Assembly: GCF_014200435.1 (NCBI RefSeq)
Contig: NZ_JACHBR010000001.1
Location: forward strand, 62,001 to 126,000
Origin: Sphaerisporangium krabiense
Lineage (GTDB): Bacteria; Actinomycetota; Actinomycetes; Streptosporangiales; Streptosporangiaceae
Reading direction: 5' to 3'
DNA length: 64,000 bases
Shown here: positions 17,778-28,098 of the stretch, piece by piece
Position numbering within the stretch: position 1 is the stretch's first letter
Layout of the letters: every line of letters begins with the position of its first letter
Made by a program: the position numbers and the translations under genes
The notes under the pieces: generated by a model
What the model was told of the DNA's origin: nothing
The model's input: only the letters and a program-made list of their open reading frames with translations
Databases searched by the model: none

Positions 17778-19478
17778 CTACTTCACGGTTATGAGGATGG
17801 AGTGCCAGCCGGCCGCGCCATCGGGGATCACGGGGGCGTAGTCGGGGGTCTGGGTGTAGCCGGTGGCGTCGGTGGCGCGGACTTCGATGGTGTGGTCGCC
17901 GGGGGTGGCGGTCCAGCCGTCCAGGACCCACTGCCGCCAGGTGTCGATGCCGGGGACGTCCGCCAGGCGGGCCTGCCGCCAGGGGCCCTTGTCGACGCGT
18001 ACCTCCACGGCGTCGATGCCCTTGTGCTGGGCCCAGGCCACGCCCGCGATGGGGGTGGGGCCGGGCGGGACGGTCGAGCCGCCGCGAGGGAGGTCGATCC
18101 GGGACTGGGTCTTGATGGGGCCCTTGGCCGCCCAGCCGCGTTCGGTCCAGTACGCCTCGTCGCGGTCGTAGCGGGTCACCTTGATCTCGGTGATCCACTT
18201 GGTCGCCGACACGTACCCGTAGAGGCCGGGGACGACCTGGCGGACGGGGAATCCATGGGAAAGAGGCAGCGCCTCGCCGTTCATGCCCACGGCGAGCAGC
18301 GCGTCGCGGCCGTCCATGACGACGTCCACGGGCGTGCCGGACGTCCAGCCGTCGGAGGACGTGGACAGCAGCATGTCGGCCCCGGACCGCAGGCCGGCCT
18401 CGCGCAGCAGGGCGGAGAGGCTCGCGCCGAGCCAGCGGGCGTTGCCGACGTACTGGCCGCCGACGTCGTTGGACACGCAGGTCAGCGTGACGTCGGCCTC
18501 GGTGAGCGGCCGTCGTACGAGCTGGTCGAAGGTGATCTCGACCGGCCGGTCCACCATGCCGTGGATCTTCAGCTTCCAGGTCTTGGGATCCACCTGGGGG
18601 AGGATCAGCGCGGTGTCGACGCGGTAGAAGTCCCGGTTGGGGGTGACGAAGGGGCCGAGGTCCCTGAGGCGGAGGTCGGCGCCCGCGGGGATGGGCGGGA
18701 GGGCCTTGGCGGGCCTGGGCAGCGCGACCTCGGCCCGCGCCGTGCCGACGTCGAGCCGCCCGCCGAGGGCCCGCCCCGCGAGCCCTCCGACCCCGGCCAC
18801 GACCACGCCGGCGGCGACACCCGTGAGCAGCCCGCGCCGGTCGAACCGGGCCGGCTCACCCCCGGCCCGCATGACGACGGGCCGCACCTCGGCAGGCCGC
18901 ACTTCAGCGGGGCGGTCTTCGGTCCGCACGTCGGCGAGAGGCTCCGCCATCCGCACGCCGGCGGGGCGCGTTTCCGTGCCGTCCGGTGCGGGTGGGGGCT
19001 CGTCGTGGTGGGGGGCGGCGAAGCCGTCCGGCCAGGTGCGGTGGGTGAGCAGGCGGAGGGACCAGGCGCCCGCGGCGGCGCCGAGGAGGGAGGGGAGGAC
19101 GTCGAGGGGGGCGGCGTCGGGGCGGGTGGCCGCGGCGGCGGCGCCGAGCGCGCCGAAGGCCAGGAGGCCGGCGCCCGCCCAGCCCGGCCGGGTGCGCGCC
19201 AGCAGGCCGAGTCCGGCCGCGACGAGTGCGAGGACGACCATGATGCCGCCGATGAGCACGATCTTGTCGGCTGCCCCGAACGTCCTGATCGCCCAGTCCT
19301 TCACGGCCTGCGGCGTGTGGTCCACCGTGGCGTCGCCGACCGCGATGACCGGCGCGGCCTTGGGGCTGACCAGCCCGGCGACGAGCTGTCCGACGCCGAG
19401 GGCCACGGCGCCCGCCACCAGGCCGAGCAGCGCGGCGGCCCACGCGTCCGCGCGCGACCCCGTTCCCTTTTCCGTCAC
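17778..19478 (-). CDS. membrane-anchored molybdopterin-dependent oxidoreductase (sulfite-oxidase/YedY fold)
   Basis: 566 residues. Four to five transmembrane helices lie in residues 12-150, then a charged linker, a further helix (LLTGVAAGVVVAGVGGLAGRAL) and an extracytoplasmic sulfite-oxidase-type molybdopterin domain. The Mo-ligating cysteine lies in LTCVSND, and cofactor contacts lie in the SHGFPVR region. A C-terminal Mo-co dimerisation immunoglobulin-like domain follows. Substrate is unknown; the family includes sulfite oxidases and protein methionine-sulfoxide reductases. GTG 19478 has a TAGCGT box seven bases upstream, so it is probably leaderless. Confidence 0.88.
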   Translation of the reverse strand: MTEKGTGSRADAWAAALLGLVAGAVALGVGQLVAGLVSPKAAPVIAVGDATVDHTPQAVKDWAIRTFGAADKIVLIGGIMVVLALVAAGLGLLARTRPGWAGAGLLAFGALGAAAAATRPDAAPLDVLPSLLGAAAGAWSLRLLTHRTWPDGFAAPHHDEPPPAPDGTETRPAGVRMAEPLADVRTEDRPAEVRPAEVRPVVMRAGGEPARFDRRGLLTGVAAGVVVAGVGGLAGRALGGRLDVGTARAEVALPRPAKALPPIPAGADLRLRDLGPFVTPNRDFYRVDTALILPQVDPKTWKLKIHGMVDRPVEITFDQLVRRPLTEADVTLTCVSNDVGGQYVGNARWLGASLSALLREAGLRSGADMLLSTSSDGWTSGTPVDVVMDGRDALLAVGMNGEALPLSHGFPVRQVVPGLYGYVSATKWITEIKVTRYDRDEAYWTERGWAAKGPIKTQSRIDLPRGGSTVPPGPTPIAGVAWAQHKGIDAVEVRVDKGPWRQARLADVPGIDTWRQWVLDGWTATPGDHTIEVRATDATGYTQTPDYAPVIPDGAAGWHSILITVK

Positions 19479-19485
19479 ACAGCGA

Positions 19486-19491
19486 ACGCTA
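19486..19491 (-). promoter_or_regulatory. -10 box TAGCGT, leaderless spacing
   Basis: On the minus strand TAGCGT is followed by seven bases and GTG at 19478. Confidence 0.5.
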
Positions 19492-19514
19492 CGCCCGAAC
19501 AGGCCCGCGGATTC

Positions 19515-20150
19515 TTACGCCCTGGTTACGGGACCCTGGGCGCCGAGCAGCTCGTGCAGGACGGGCACGAGCGCGCGGAACGCCCGGCCCCGGTGGCTGA
19601 TGGCGTCCTTCTCCGCGGCGGACAGCTCGGCGGTGGTGCGGGTCTCCCCGTCGGGCACGAAGATCGGGTCGTATCCGAACCCGTTCGTGCCGCGCGAGGA
19701 GTGGATCACCGCGCCGGGCAGGACGCCCTCGACGACGCGCTCCGCGCCGGAGGGCAGGGCCGCGGCGGCGGCGCAGGCGAAGTGCGCGGCCCTGCGCCCG
19801 TCCGGGACGTCGGAGACCTGGGCGAGCAGGAGCCGCAGGTTGGCGGCGTCGTCGCCGTGGGACCCCGACCAGCGGGCGGAGAACACCCCCGGCATGCCGT
19901 TCAGCGCGTCGACGCAGAGGCCGGAGTCGTCGGCGACGGCGGGCAGCCCGCTGGCCGAGGCGACGGCGTGCGCCTTGAGCAGCGCGTTCTCGGCGAAGGT
20001 GAGGCCGGTCTCGGCGACCTCGCCGATCTCGGGGAACTCTTCGAGGCCGACCAGCTCGATCTTCTCGTCGGCCTCGGCGAGGATGCGGCGCAGTTCGCGG
20101 ATCTTGCCCTGGTTGCGTGTGGCGAGCACGACGCGGGCGACGGCGCTCAC
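19515..20150 (-). CDS. rdgB: RdgB/HAM1 non-canonical purine NTP pyrophosphatase
   Basis: 211 residues. The substrate motif [16 protein letters not shown] lies at the N-terminus, with the catalytic/metal segment [18 protein letters not shown] and the conserved [11 protein letters not shown] followed by [12 protein letters not shown]. It hydrolyses dITP/XTP to the monophosphate, keeping inosine and xanthine out of nucleic acids. The GTG start overlaps the stop of rph (GTGA). Order murI, metallohydrolase, rph, rdgB is the standard actinobacterial arrangement. Confidence 0.95.
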   Translation of the reverse strand: MSAVARVVLATRNQGKIRELRRILAEADEKIELVGLEEFPEIGEVAETGLTFAENALLKAHAVASASGLPAVADDSGLCVDALNGMPGVFSARWSGSHGDDAANLRLLLAQVSDVPDGRRAAHFACAAAAALPSGAERVVEGVLPGAVIHSSRGTNGFGYDPIFVPDGETRTTAELSAAEKDAISHRGRAFRALVPVLHELLGAQGPVTRA

Positions 20151-20863
20151 GCCAGGGCCTGCCGCTGGAGCGTGGTGAGCTCGGCGCAGCCGGCCACGGC
20201 GAGGTCGAGCAGGCCGTCGAGCGCGGCGCGGTCGAAGGGGACGCCCTCGGCGGTGCCCTGGACCTCGACGAAGTCGCCGGCGCCGGTCATGACGACGTTC
20301 ATGTCGGTCTCGGCGGCGACGTCCTCGGTGTAGCACAGGTCGAGCAGGGAGGTCTGGCCGACGACGCCGACGGAGACCGCGGCGACCGAGGTGACGAGCG
20401 GCTCGCCGGGGCACAGCTTGCGCGCGCGCATCCAGGCGACGGCGTCGGCGAGCGCGACGTAGGCCCCGGTGATGGCGGCGGTGCGCGTGCCGCCGTCGGC
20501 CTGCAGGACGTCGCAGTCGAGCACGATGGAGTTCTCGCCGAGGGCCTTGTAGTCGACGCAGGCGCGCAGGGACCGGCCGATGAGCCGGGAGATCTCGTGC
20601 GTGCGCCCGCCGATCTTGCCGCGCACGGACTCGCGGTCGCTGCGGGTGTTGGTGGACCGGGGCAGCATGGCGTACTCGGCGGTGATCCAGCCGAGGCCGC
20701 TGCCCCTGCGCCACCGCGGCACGCTGTCCTGCACCGAGGCGGCGCACAGCACCTTGGTGCGCCCGAACTCCACGAGGACGGAACCCTCGGCGTGGGCCAG
20801 CCAGTCACGGGTGATGGTGACGGGCCGGAGCTGGTCGGGCCTACGCCCGTCTTCACGTGCCAT
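20147..20863 (-). CDS. rph: ribonuclease PH
   Basis: 238 residues. It contains the RNase PH phosphorolytic core with [10 protein letters not shown] at the start, the [21 protein letters not shown] arginine-rich patch, [20 protein letters not shown] (phosphate site) and [11 protein letters not shown]. It trims tRNA 3' ends using inorganic phosphate. ATG 20863 is preferred over a GTG nine bases upstream because AAGG sits eight bases before it. The frame overlaps the metallohydrolase stop region within a few bases and couples to rdgB downstream. Confidence 0.95.
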   Translation of the reverse strand: MAREDGRRPDQLRPVTITRDWLAHAEGSVLVEFGRTKVLCAASVQDSVPRWRRGSGLGWITAEYAMLPRSTNTRSDRESVRGKIGGRTHEISRLIGRSLRACVDYKALGENSIVLDCDVLQADGGTRTAAITGAYVALADAVAWMRARKLCPGEPLVTSVAAVSVGVVGQTSLLDLCYTEDVAAETDMNVVMTGAGDFVEVQGTAEGVPFDRAALDGLLDLAVAGCAELTTLQRQALA

Positions 20864-20868
20864 GAGGC

Positions 20869-21621
20869 TCACCTTAGGTCATACACGGCCCCGCTCCGCG
20901 CCAGTTCCATGGCGCCGCCGAACCCGGCGCCGGAGGCGTCGGCGAGCACGTCCGCGGGGTCGTACCAGGGCACCAGGTGGGTGAGGACGAGCGTGTCCAC
21001 GCCCGCGCGTGCGGCGTGCTCGGCCGCCTGCCTGCCGCTCAGGTGCAGGCCCTCGGGGTTGCCCGGCCGGTCGCGGAAGGACGCCTCGCACAGCAGGAGG
21101 TCGGCCCCGGTGGCGAGCTCGACGAGCTCGGCGCTCTCGCCGGTGTCGGCGGAGTAGGCCACCGAGCGGCCGCCGTGGGAGACGCGGAAGCCGTAGGTCT
21201 CCACGGGGTGGTTCATCAGGGCGGCCGTCACCGCGAAGGGGCCGACCGTGAAAGAGCCGGGCGCGAGGGGCGTGAAGGCGAACGTGGTGTCGAGGGCCGG
21301 TTCGTCGTCCATGCCGTAGGCGGCGGCGAGGCGGCGCGGCGCGGCGGAGGGGGCGTGGACGGGGACGCGCGGCCGCGGGCCGTCCGGGGAGTAGGCGCGC
21401 ACGACGTGGTAGGAGCACATGTCCAGGCAGTGGTCGGCGTGCAGGTGCGACAGGCAGATGGCGTCGACGTCGTACAGGCCGATGTGGCGCTGCAGGGCCC
21501 CGAGGGAGCCGTTGCCGAAGTCGATCAGCATGCGGAAGCCCTCGGCCTCCAGCAGATAGCAGGACGCGGGGCTGTCCGGGCCTGGAAAGCTTCCCGAGCA
21601 TCCGACGATCGTCAGCTTCAC
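20869..21621 (-). CDS. metallo-beta-lactamase-fold phosphodiesterase (Rv1339-like)
   Basis: 250 residues. Metal motif [10 protein letters not shown], a downstream [11 protein letters not shown] histidine, YSADTGES aspartate and [10 protein letters not shown] histidine give the complete binuclear site of a tRNase-Z-like/phosphodiesterase enzyme. The gene between murI and rph corresponds by position to mycobacterial Rv1339, which has been reported as an atypical cAMP phosphodiesterase; assignment here is by synteny and motif. GTG start with GAGGAGAAGG upstream. Confidence 0.87.
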   Translation of the reverse strand: MKLTIVGCSGSFPGPDSPASCYLLEAEGFRMLIDFGNGSLGALQRHIGLYDVDAICLSHLHADHCLDMCSYHVVRAYSPDGPRPRVPVHAPSAAPRRLAAAYGMDDEPALDTTFAFTPLAPGSFTVGPFAVTAALMNHPVETYGFRVSHGGRSVAYSADTGESAELVELATGADLLLCEASFRDRPGNPEGLHLSGRQAAEHAARAGVDTLVLTHLVPWYDPADVLADASGAGFGGAMELARSGAVYDLR

Positions 21622-21694
21622 GGCCTTCTCCTCACCTCGCTGGCTGGACTCGCTGATTCGCCGGACTCGCCCGCCGGGGCCCCGGCCGCGGCGG

Positions 21695-22612
21695 CTATCC
21701 GGGTTGGCCGGGCGCGGCGAGGGCCTCCTCGCCCAGCGCCTCGCCGACCGGGGCGCGCTCCACGTCCGCGATCTCGGGGCCGAGGAACCGCCGCCCCAGC
21801 TCGGCGAACAGGGCGCCGTCGCCGGTGGCGCGGAACCTGTGCCGGGGAGTGCGGCCGTTGCCCTGGCTGGTCATCCCGCGGTCGTGGAGGACGCGGAAGA
21901 CGTCCTTGGCGGTCTCGTCGGCGCTGGACACCAGCGTCACGCCCTCGCCCATGACGTAGGAGATGGCGCCGGCGAGCAGCGGGTAGTGGGTGCAGCCGAG
22001 GATCAGCGTGTCGCACCCCTCCTCGATCACCGGCCGGAGGTAGGCGCGGGCGACCTCGATGAGCTCCTCGCTCATCGTCTCGCCGCGCTCCACGAACTCC
22101 ACCAGGCGGGGGGCGGCCACGCCGGTGAGCCGGACGTCCGGGGCCGCGGCGAACGCGTCGTTGTAGGCCATGGAGTCGATGGTGGCCCGGGTGGCGATCA
22201 CGCCGACGCGGCCGTTCCTGGTGGCCCGCGCGGCCCGGCGCGTGGCGGGCTGGATCACCTCGACGACGGGGACGTCGTAGCGTTCCCTGGCGTCCCTGAG
22301 CACGGCCGCGCTGGCGCTGTTACAGGCGATGACCAGCATCTTCACGTTGTGCTCGACGAGGTGGTCCATCACCTGCAGCGCGTAGGCGCGCACCTCGGCG
22401 ATGCGCTTGGGCCCGTACGGCTGGCGCGCGGTGTCGGCGACGTAGAGGATCGGCTCGGCGGGGAGCTGGTCGATGATCGCGCGCGCGACGGTGAGGCCGC
22501 CGACACCGCTGTCGAAGATCCCGATGGCGGGCTCATCGTGACCGATGTCCTCGCCGGAGGACTCCGTGACGCTGACCCACGGCGCGTGGGCGACGCTCCC
22601 TATGTCCGACAT
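21695..22612 (-). CDS. murI: glutamate racemase
   Basis: 305 residues. Core motifs [17 protein letters not shown] (first catalytic Cys) and [11 protein letters not shown] (second catalytic Cys/His) identify MurI, which makes D-glutamate for peptidoglycan. There is an N-terminal extension of about 30 residues before the usual start of the fold and a C-terminal tail after the last helix. ATG 22612 is supported by a TAACCT box eight bases upstream; a TTG three codons earlier is a poor alternative. First gene of the murI-PDE-rph-rdgB group. Confidence 0.95.
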   Translation of the reverse strand: MSDIGSVAHAPWVSVTESSGEDIGHDEPAIGIFDSGVGGLTVARAIIDQLPAEPILYVADTARQPYGPKRIAEVRAYALQVMDHLVEHNVKMLVIACNSASAAVLRDARERYDVPVVEVIQPATRRAARATRNGRVGVIATRATIDSMAYNDAFAAAPDVRLTGVAAPRLVEFVERGETMSEELIEVARAYLRPVIEEGCDTLILGCTHYPLLAGAISYVMGEGVTLVSSADETAKDVFRVLHDRGMTSQGNGRTPRHRFRATGDGALFAELGRRFLGPEIADVERAPVGEALGEEALAAPGQPG

Positions 22613-22620
22613 GTTTCCCA

Positions 22621-22626
22621 AGGTTA
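22621..22626 (-). promoter_or_regulatory. -10 box TAACCT upstream of murI
   Basis: Minus-strand TAACCT, eight bases before ATG 22612, gives an almost leaderless start. Confidence 0.45.
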
Positions 22627-22696
22627 AGGGACCATGGTCAATCGCTCGCGGTAAGAATGCTCACACCGCGGTAATCGTCCTCGATGATCGGCGGGA

Positions 22697-23497
22697 TCAC
22701 GTGGCGTCGCCCCGGCCGAGGCGGGCGAGCTGGCGCGACTGCGCGACCAGGTTGCCCGCCGCGTCCCAGACCTCGACGTCCTCGTCGAACCATCCGTCCC
22801 TGATCAGCCGGCCGGAGCCGATGAGCGTGAGCCAGCCGGGCGCGGGCAGGGCGCGCAGGTGCCAGGTGAGCTCGACGGTCGGCGACCAGCCGCGGGCGCC
22901 CGCGGAGAAGGCGACCGGCGGCAGGGCGTCCACCGCGAGGGCGAGGACGAAGGGGTCGGGGTCCTGGGGCTCGGCCAGGCGGAAGTAGGCGCGCGACTCG
23001 GGCCGCCCGGTGGGCGCGCCGGTGAACCAGCCGACGGTGGGCGGGTCGTAGCGCAGCTCCATGCGCTCGCTCAGCGTCATGCCGGACTCGGGCCGGGGGT
23101 CGGGCAGCGCCACGCACTCCTCGACGGGCGGCATGGCGACCGCGGGGGTCGCCGACCACGCGGCGGGGGCGCCGTCCAGGGCGGCGGTGGTGACGAGCGT
23201 GTCGAGGCAGGCGTCGCCGTCGCGGACGAGGGTGGCGCGGGTGACGGTGGTGGTCCTGCCGGTCTTGAGCGGCTCCAGCACGACGCGGGCGGGGCCGGGG
23301 AGCGCGGCCTTGAGGAACTGGGCGGAGGTCGAGACGGGGTGGGGGTGCGGCGAGGCGTCGGCGACCGCGCGCAGGAGCGTGGCCATCAGGTAGCCGCCGT
23401 TGAGGGGGCCGCCGATGGAGTAGCCGGGATCGAGGCACACGTCGTAGGTGGTCTCGTCGACCCGGATGGCCTGCGTCGCCTCGTCGAACTTGGTCAT
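22697..23497 (-). CDS. TesB-like acyl-CoA thioesterase family protein
   Basis: 266 residues, a double hot-dog protein. The N-terminal half has GGPLNGGYLMATLLRA and FLKAALPGPARVVLEPLKTGRTTTVTRATL, typical of TesB/4HBT_3 thioesterases; the C-terminal half carries the second hot-dog unit with PTVELTWHLRALP. It probably hydrolyses acyl-CoA thioesters of unknown chain length. ATG 23497 has GGGGAG three bases upstream. Monocistronic between murI and the divergent DUF3352 gene. Confidence 0.85.
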   Translation of the reverse strand: MTKFDEATQAIRVDETTYDVCLDPGYSIGGPLNGGYLMATLLRAVADASPHPHPVSTSAQFLKAALPGPARVVLEPLKTGRTTTVTRATLVRDGDACLDTLVTTAALDGAPAAWSATPAVAMPPVEECVALPDPRPESGMTLSERMELRYDPPTVGWFTGAPTGRPESRAYFRLAEPQDPDPFVLALAVDALPPVAFSAGARGWSPTVELTWHLRALPAPGWLTLIGSGRLIRDGWFDEDVEVWDAAGNLVAQSRQLARLGRGDAT

Positions 23498-23694
23498 GGG
23501 CTCCCCGTGTTCCCTACCGAATGTTGTTCTGGGCGTCCTCACTCTAGCGGGGCGCCCGGCCACGGCGAGGGGAAGGACTCCAGGGCGACTTCCGAAAAAA
23601 CGCTACTTATCCGACAGAAAGCGTCTTGCAAGTCGCTCGCTACCGGGACGATCTACTCTCATGACGCAATCCCGTGAGACAGCGAGAGTGGACC

Positions 23695-25488
23695 ATGCCT
23701 GATCAACCGCAGCCGCCATATCCTTTCAACCAGGATCCCGACGTGACGGTGCACTACCGGACGCCCGGCTCCGGCCCCACCCCGGCTGCGTACGACCAGC
23801 AGTACGGCGCGGGCCCGGCGCAGGGCGGCCACGCCCCGCAAGGTGGCTATTCCCCGCAGGGTGGCTATTCCCCGCAAGGTGGCCATGCCCCGCAGCCCGG
23901 CGCCCAGGGCGGGTACGGCCAGCCCGGGTACACCCAGCCGTATGGTTCCACGCCCTCCCACCAGGGCGGATACGACCAGGCGTACGGGTACGGCGCCGCG
24001 CCCGCCGCCCAGCCCGGCTGGCAGGGCGGCGAGCTCGGGCCTCCCATGGCGCCGCCCCCCACGGCGCGGAAGCGGCGTGGCGGCTGGGTTTTCGCGGTGA
24101 TCGCGGCCGTCGTGGTGGCCTTGATCGGCGGTGGCGGCGTGTACGCCATGAACCTGCTCAGCGGCGGCGGCGCCCAGCCCGAGGACGTGCTGCCCGGCGA
24201 CTCCCTGGTGTACGTGCGCGTCGACCTCGACCCGTCCGCGACCCAGAAGCTGGCGCTGTTCAACCTGGCCAGGAAGTTCCCCGCGACGCGGGACAGCTTC
24301 TCCGGGGACGACCCGCGCAAGGCGCTGTTCGAGCTGCTGGGCAAGGGCGGCGCCGTCGACGGGGTGGACTACGCCCGTGACGTGCAGCCCTGGCTCGGCG
24401 ACCGCGTGGGACTCGCGCTGCGGGCCCCGGCCGGCGGGTCGCAGGACGAGCCCGAGGTCGTGCTCGCCGTCCAGGTCACCGACGAGGCCGCCGCGCGCGC
24501 CGGCATCGCCAAGCTCGACAAGGGCAAGGACATGAGCGGCCTCGCCTTCCGCGAGGGTTACGCGATCATGGCCAAGACCCAGCAGGCGGCCGACCGGTAC
24601 GCCGCCGGGTCGGCGCTGTCGTCCAACGCGAACTTCGCCGCCGACCTCGAACGCCTCGGCGAGCCCGGCGTGCTCTCGTTCTGGGGTGACATGGGCAGGA
24701 TCTCCAAGCTGGTCCCGTCGGGCGACCGTGAGGCGCTCGGCCTGGTCCAGAACATGCGCGTCGCCGGCGCCCTGCGCTTCGACAGCGCCTACGCCGAGCT
24801 GACGGCCGTCTCCAGCGGCGGCCCCGCCTCCTCCCCCGGCGAGCCGGGCCGGATCGCCGACCTGCCCGCCTCCACGGTCGGCGCGCTGTCGATCTCCGGG
24901 CTCGGCGACATGGTCGCCAAGCAGTGGCCGACGCTGCAGAAGAGCCTGGAGTCCGCCGCGGGCTCCCAGGGCGGCGACTTCGTGGGCATGGTGCGCCAGG
25001 CCTACGGCATCTCCCTGCCCGACGACGTGGTGACGCTGCTCGGCAAGAACCTCACCGTCGCCGTCGACGAGCAGGGCCTGGACGGCGACCTCCCGAACGT
25101 CGGCGCGGTGCTCACCACCGACGCGGCCAAGGCCAAGGAGATCGTCGGCCGGCTGGAGCAGGCCGTCGCGGCCTCGGGCACCACCACGCCGCAGATCGCC
25201 AAGGTCGAGGCGGACGGGCGGCTCGTGCTGGCCAGCACGCAGGACTACGCGGCCAAGCTGGGCCAGGACGGCACGCTCGGCGACAGCGAGACCTTCAGGA
25301 CGGCCGTCCCCGACGCGGACTCGGCGACCACCGCCTTCTACGTCGACCTGGACAAGATCGAGAAGTACTACCTGAACTCGCTGCAGGGCGACGAGCGGGC
25401 GAGCCTGCAGACGCTGAAGGCCGTGGGCATCAGCGGCAGGCAGTCCGGCGACACCGGCAGCTTCAGCCTGCGGGTGCTGTTCAACTGA
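23695..25488 (+). CDS. DUF3352 membrane-anchored protein with Pro/Gly/Gln-rich repeat N-terminus
   Basis: 597 residues. Residues 1-120 are cytoplasmic, disordered and rich in Gly, Pro, Gln and Tyr, with four tandem GGxxPQ repeats (44-67). A single membrane helix follows a KRR stop-transfer (about 125-148), and the rest is an extracytoplasmic DUF3352 domain beginning ADSLVYV-like (GDSLVYVRVDLDPSA). The type II topology suggests an envelope role; function unknown. The repeat region recalls low-complexity tails of actinobacterial Pkn/FHA-linked membrane proteins. ATG 23695; GAGAGTGG upstream is a weak ribosome site. Confidence 0.82.
   Translation: MPDQPQPPYPFNQDPDVTVHYRTPGSGPTPAAYDQQYGAGPAQGGHAPQGGYSPQGGYSPQGGHAPQPGAQGGYGQPGYTQPYGSTPSHQGGYDQAYGYGAAPAAQPGWQGGELGPPMAPPPTARKRRGGWVFAVIAAVVVALIGGGGVYAMNLLSGGGAQPEDVLPGDSLVYVRVDLDPSATQKLALFNLARKFPATRDSFSGDDPRKALFELLGKGGAVDGVDYARDVQPWLGDRVGLALRAPAGGSQDEPEVVLAVQVTDEAAARAGIAKLDKGKDMSGLAFREGYAIMAKTQQAADRYAAGSALSSNANFAADLERLGEPGVLSFWGDMGRISKLVPSGDREALGLVQNMRVAGALRFDSAYAELTAVSSGGPASSPGEPGRIADLPASTVGALSISGLGDMVAKQWPTLQKSLESAAGSQGGDFVGMVRQAYGISLPDDVVTLLGKNLTVAVDEQGLDGDLPNVGAVLTTDAAKAKEIVGRLEQAVAASGTTTPQIAKVEADGRLVLASTQDYAAKLGQDGTLGDSETFRTAVPDADSATTAFYVDLDKIEKYYLNSLQGDERASLQTLKAVGISGRQSGDTGSFSLRVLFN
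23824..23895 (+). repeat. four 18-bp tandem repeats encoding GGxxPQ
   Basis: Units encode GGHAPQ, GGYSPQ, GGYSPQ and GGHAPQ. The middle two are almost identical in DNA (ggtggctattccccgca core), indicating recent slippage. Confidence 0.8.
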
Positions 25489-25512
25489 CCCGGCGCCGGG
25501 GCACGCACGGCG

Positions 25513-25544
25513 AAGGGCCGCCACCCGGACGGGTGGCGGCCCTT
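25513..25544. terminator. strong terminator hairpin between convergent genes
   Basis: 14-bp perfect stem AAGGGCCGCCACCC / GGGTGGCGGCCCTT with loop GGAC. It ends in CTT on + and follows AA on the other side, so it works in both directions. Confidence 0.9.
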
Positions 25545-25625
25545 GACGTCTCTCGCGGGGACCATGCCTCTCACGGTGATGGAAACCCGGGCCCCGCGTC
25601 TCTCGCGGCAGGGGACCCCAGCCCC

Positions 25626-26854
<1,229 letters not shown>

Positions 26855-26961
26855 CGCGGGTCATTCTCCTTGGTTCAGTGGTCGTGACGGGGCGCTCCAA
26901 CGGGTGCGAACACGCGCTGGCGGGGCGGGATTCCTGAGTTCGGGACGCTATCGGGAGACGA

Positions 26962-27078
26962 TCAGGAACAGTCGTAGACCACGGCACAGGGAGTGTGGCC
27001 GAAAAGGTGCGTCCGCACGGGCGACGAATGCCCGGGGCGCACCCCGGCGCTCCCGAAATCCGGGTCAATCGTCAGCAT
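26962..27078 (-). CDS. 38-residue upstream ORF, candidate cysteine-responsive leader peptide
   Basis: A short frame in the 296-bp gap between mec and cysO. It starts MLTIDPDFGS and ends HTPCAVVYDCS, with two cysteines in the last eight residues. The start codon lies seven bases after a TAGAGT box, a leaderless arrangement. The stop lies 107 bases before cysO. Its start bases (ATGCTGACGAT) equal those of mec, so a partial duplication is possible. There is no homology evidence; a role in attenuation of cysO-cysM is inference. Confidence 0.4.
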   Translation of the reverse strand: MLTIDPDFGSAGVRPGHSSPVRTHLFGHTPCAVVYDCS

Positions 27079-27085
27079 GTTCCCA

Positions 27086-27091
27086 ACTCTA
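27086..27091 (-). promoter_or_regulatory. -10 box TAGAGT upstream of the cysO leader
   Basis: Minus strand TAGAGT, seven bases before ATG 27078. It would drive the upstream ORF and cysO-cysM. Confidence 0.5.
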
Positions 27092-27150
27092 CAGCGTCCG
27101 GTGATCCGGGCGATGGCAGCCCGTGACCATCGCGGACGCCTCCCCGGACA

Positions 27151-27561
27151 TCAGGACGGAACGATCGTGACCTCTTCTTCGGTCACCACTCCGTCCAGGA
27201 TCCGATAGGACCGGAACTGCGCCTCGCCGGCGTCCGCGGTGGACACGAGCACGTAGTGGGCGTTCGGCTCCGAGGCGTAGGAGACGTCCGTGCGCGAGGG
27301 GTAGGCCTCGGTCGCGGTGTGGGAGTGGTAGACGACCACGGGCTCCTCGTCGCGGTCGTCCATCTCACGCCAGACGCGGAACTGCTCCATGGAGTCGAAA
27401 CGGTAGAAGGTGGGCGAGCGCTCGGCGTTCTCCATGGGGATGAAACGCTCCGGGCGGTCGGAGCCGACCGGCCCGGCGATCACTCCGCACGCCTCGTCCG
27501 GATGATCGGCCCGCGCGTGGGCGATGATCTTGTCGACCAGCTCCCGTGAGATCGTCAGCAT
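27151..27561 (-). CDS. mec: Mec-type JAMM metalloprotease (M67)
   Basis: 136 residues. The complete JAMM site is present: Glu23, His79-x-His81, Ser89 and Asp92 (H-x-H-x7-S-x2-D) around a zinc ion. In mycobacteria Mec+ cleaves cysteine from the CysO-cysteine adduct. Here it may also trim the Ala-Arg tail of CysO. The ATG lies six bases after TAACTT, whose TAA is the DUF2017 stop codon, so it has its own leaderless promoter. First gene of the mec-cysO-cysM set, although the leader region separates mec from cysO. Confidence 0.93.
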   Translation of the reverse strand: MLTISRELVDKIIAHARADHPDEACGVIAGPVGSDRPERFIPMENAERSPTFYRFDSMEQFRVWREMDDRDEEPVVVYHSHTATEAYPSRTDVSYASEPNAHYVLVSTADAGEAQFRSYRILDGVVTEEEVTIVPS

Positions 27562-27567
27562 GTCTGG

Positions 27568-27573
27568 AAGTTA
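27568..27573 (-). promoter_or_regulatory. -10 box TAACTT overlapping a stop codon, upstream of mec
   Basis: TAACTT on the minus strand, six bases before ATG 27561. Its first three bases are the TAA stop of the DUF2017 gene. Confidence 0.45.
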
Positions 27574-28098
27574 CCAAAGCGCCCGGACCAGTGTGTCCTG
27601 CAGGTAGGTCAGCCAGTCGTAGGTGACGTACGCCGGGTACCGCGGGTCGTCCTCGGCCATGTCGGCCAGTTCCTCGTGGATCTCCTCGGTGACCTCCAGG
27701 CGCACGCCGAGCGCGAGCCGGACGTCGTTCAGCGCGCGCAGCCACGCCTGCCCCTGCTCCTGGGTGAGACGGACCTCACCCTGCTCGGCGGTCTCCAGCA
27801 GGGTCTCGGCGTCGGCGCGCTTGCCCTCGCGCAGCGTGGCCTCGGTGTAGCGGCGGAACTCGGCCGCGGCCTTCTCGTCGTCGGCGTACGCCGAGGGGAA
27901 CAGCCGGGCGAGCACGGGGTCGGAGGGCTCCTCGGCCGCGCCGATGCCGAGCGCGCGCTCCAGCGGATCCTGGCCGGTCGCGCCCGGCTCCACCAGCCCG
28001 AGGACCTGCGACACCAGCGAGCGCAGGATCGAGGCCTCCCCCGCGTCCAGCGCGATCGTCACGCCGCCGTCCCGCCCGGCGGTGAAGCCCACGCTCAC
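27571..28098 (-). CDS. DUF2017 family protein
   Basis: 175 residues, all-helical and soluble. It has the family segments [32 protein letters not shown] and the conserved end [15 protein letters not shown]. It is found next to clpS in nearly all actinobacteria; function unknown, possibly in ClpS/ClpP proteolysis. GTG 28098 overlaps the clpS stop (GTGA), so it is translated together with clpS. Confidence 0.88.
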   Translation of the reverse strand: MSVGFTAGRDGGVTIALDAGEASILRSLVSQVLGLVEPGATGQDPLERALGIGAAEEPSDPVLARLFPSAYADDEKAAAEFRRYTEATLREGKRADAETLLETAEQGEVRLTQEQGQAWLRALNDVRLALGVRLEVTEEIHEELADMAEDDPRYPAYVTYDWLTYLQDTLVRALW

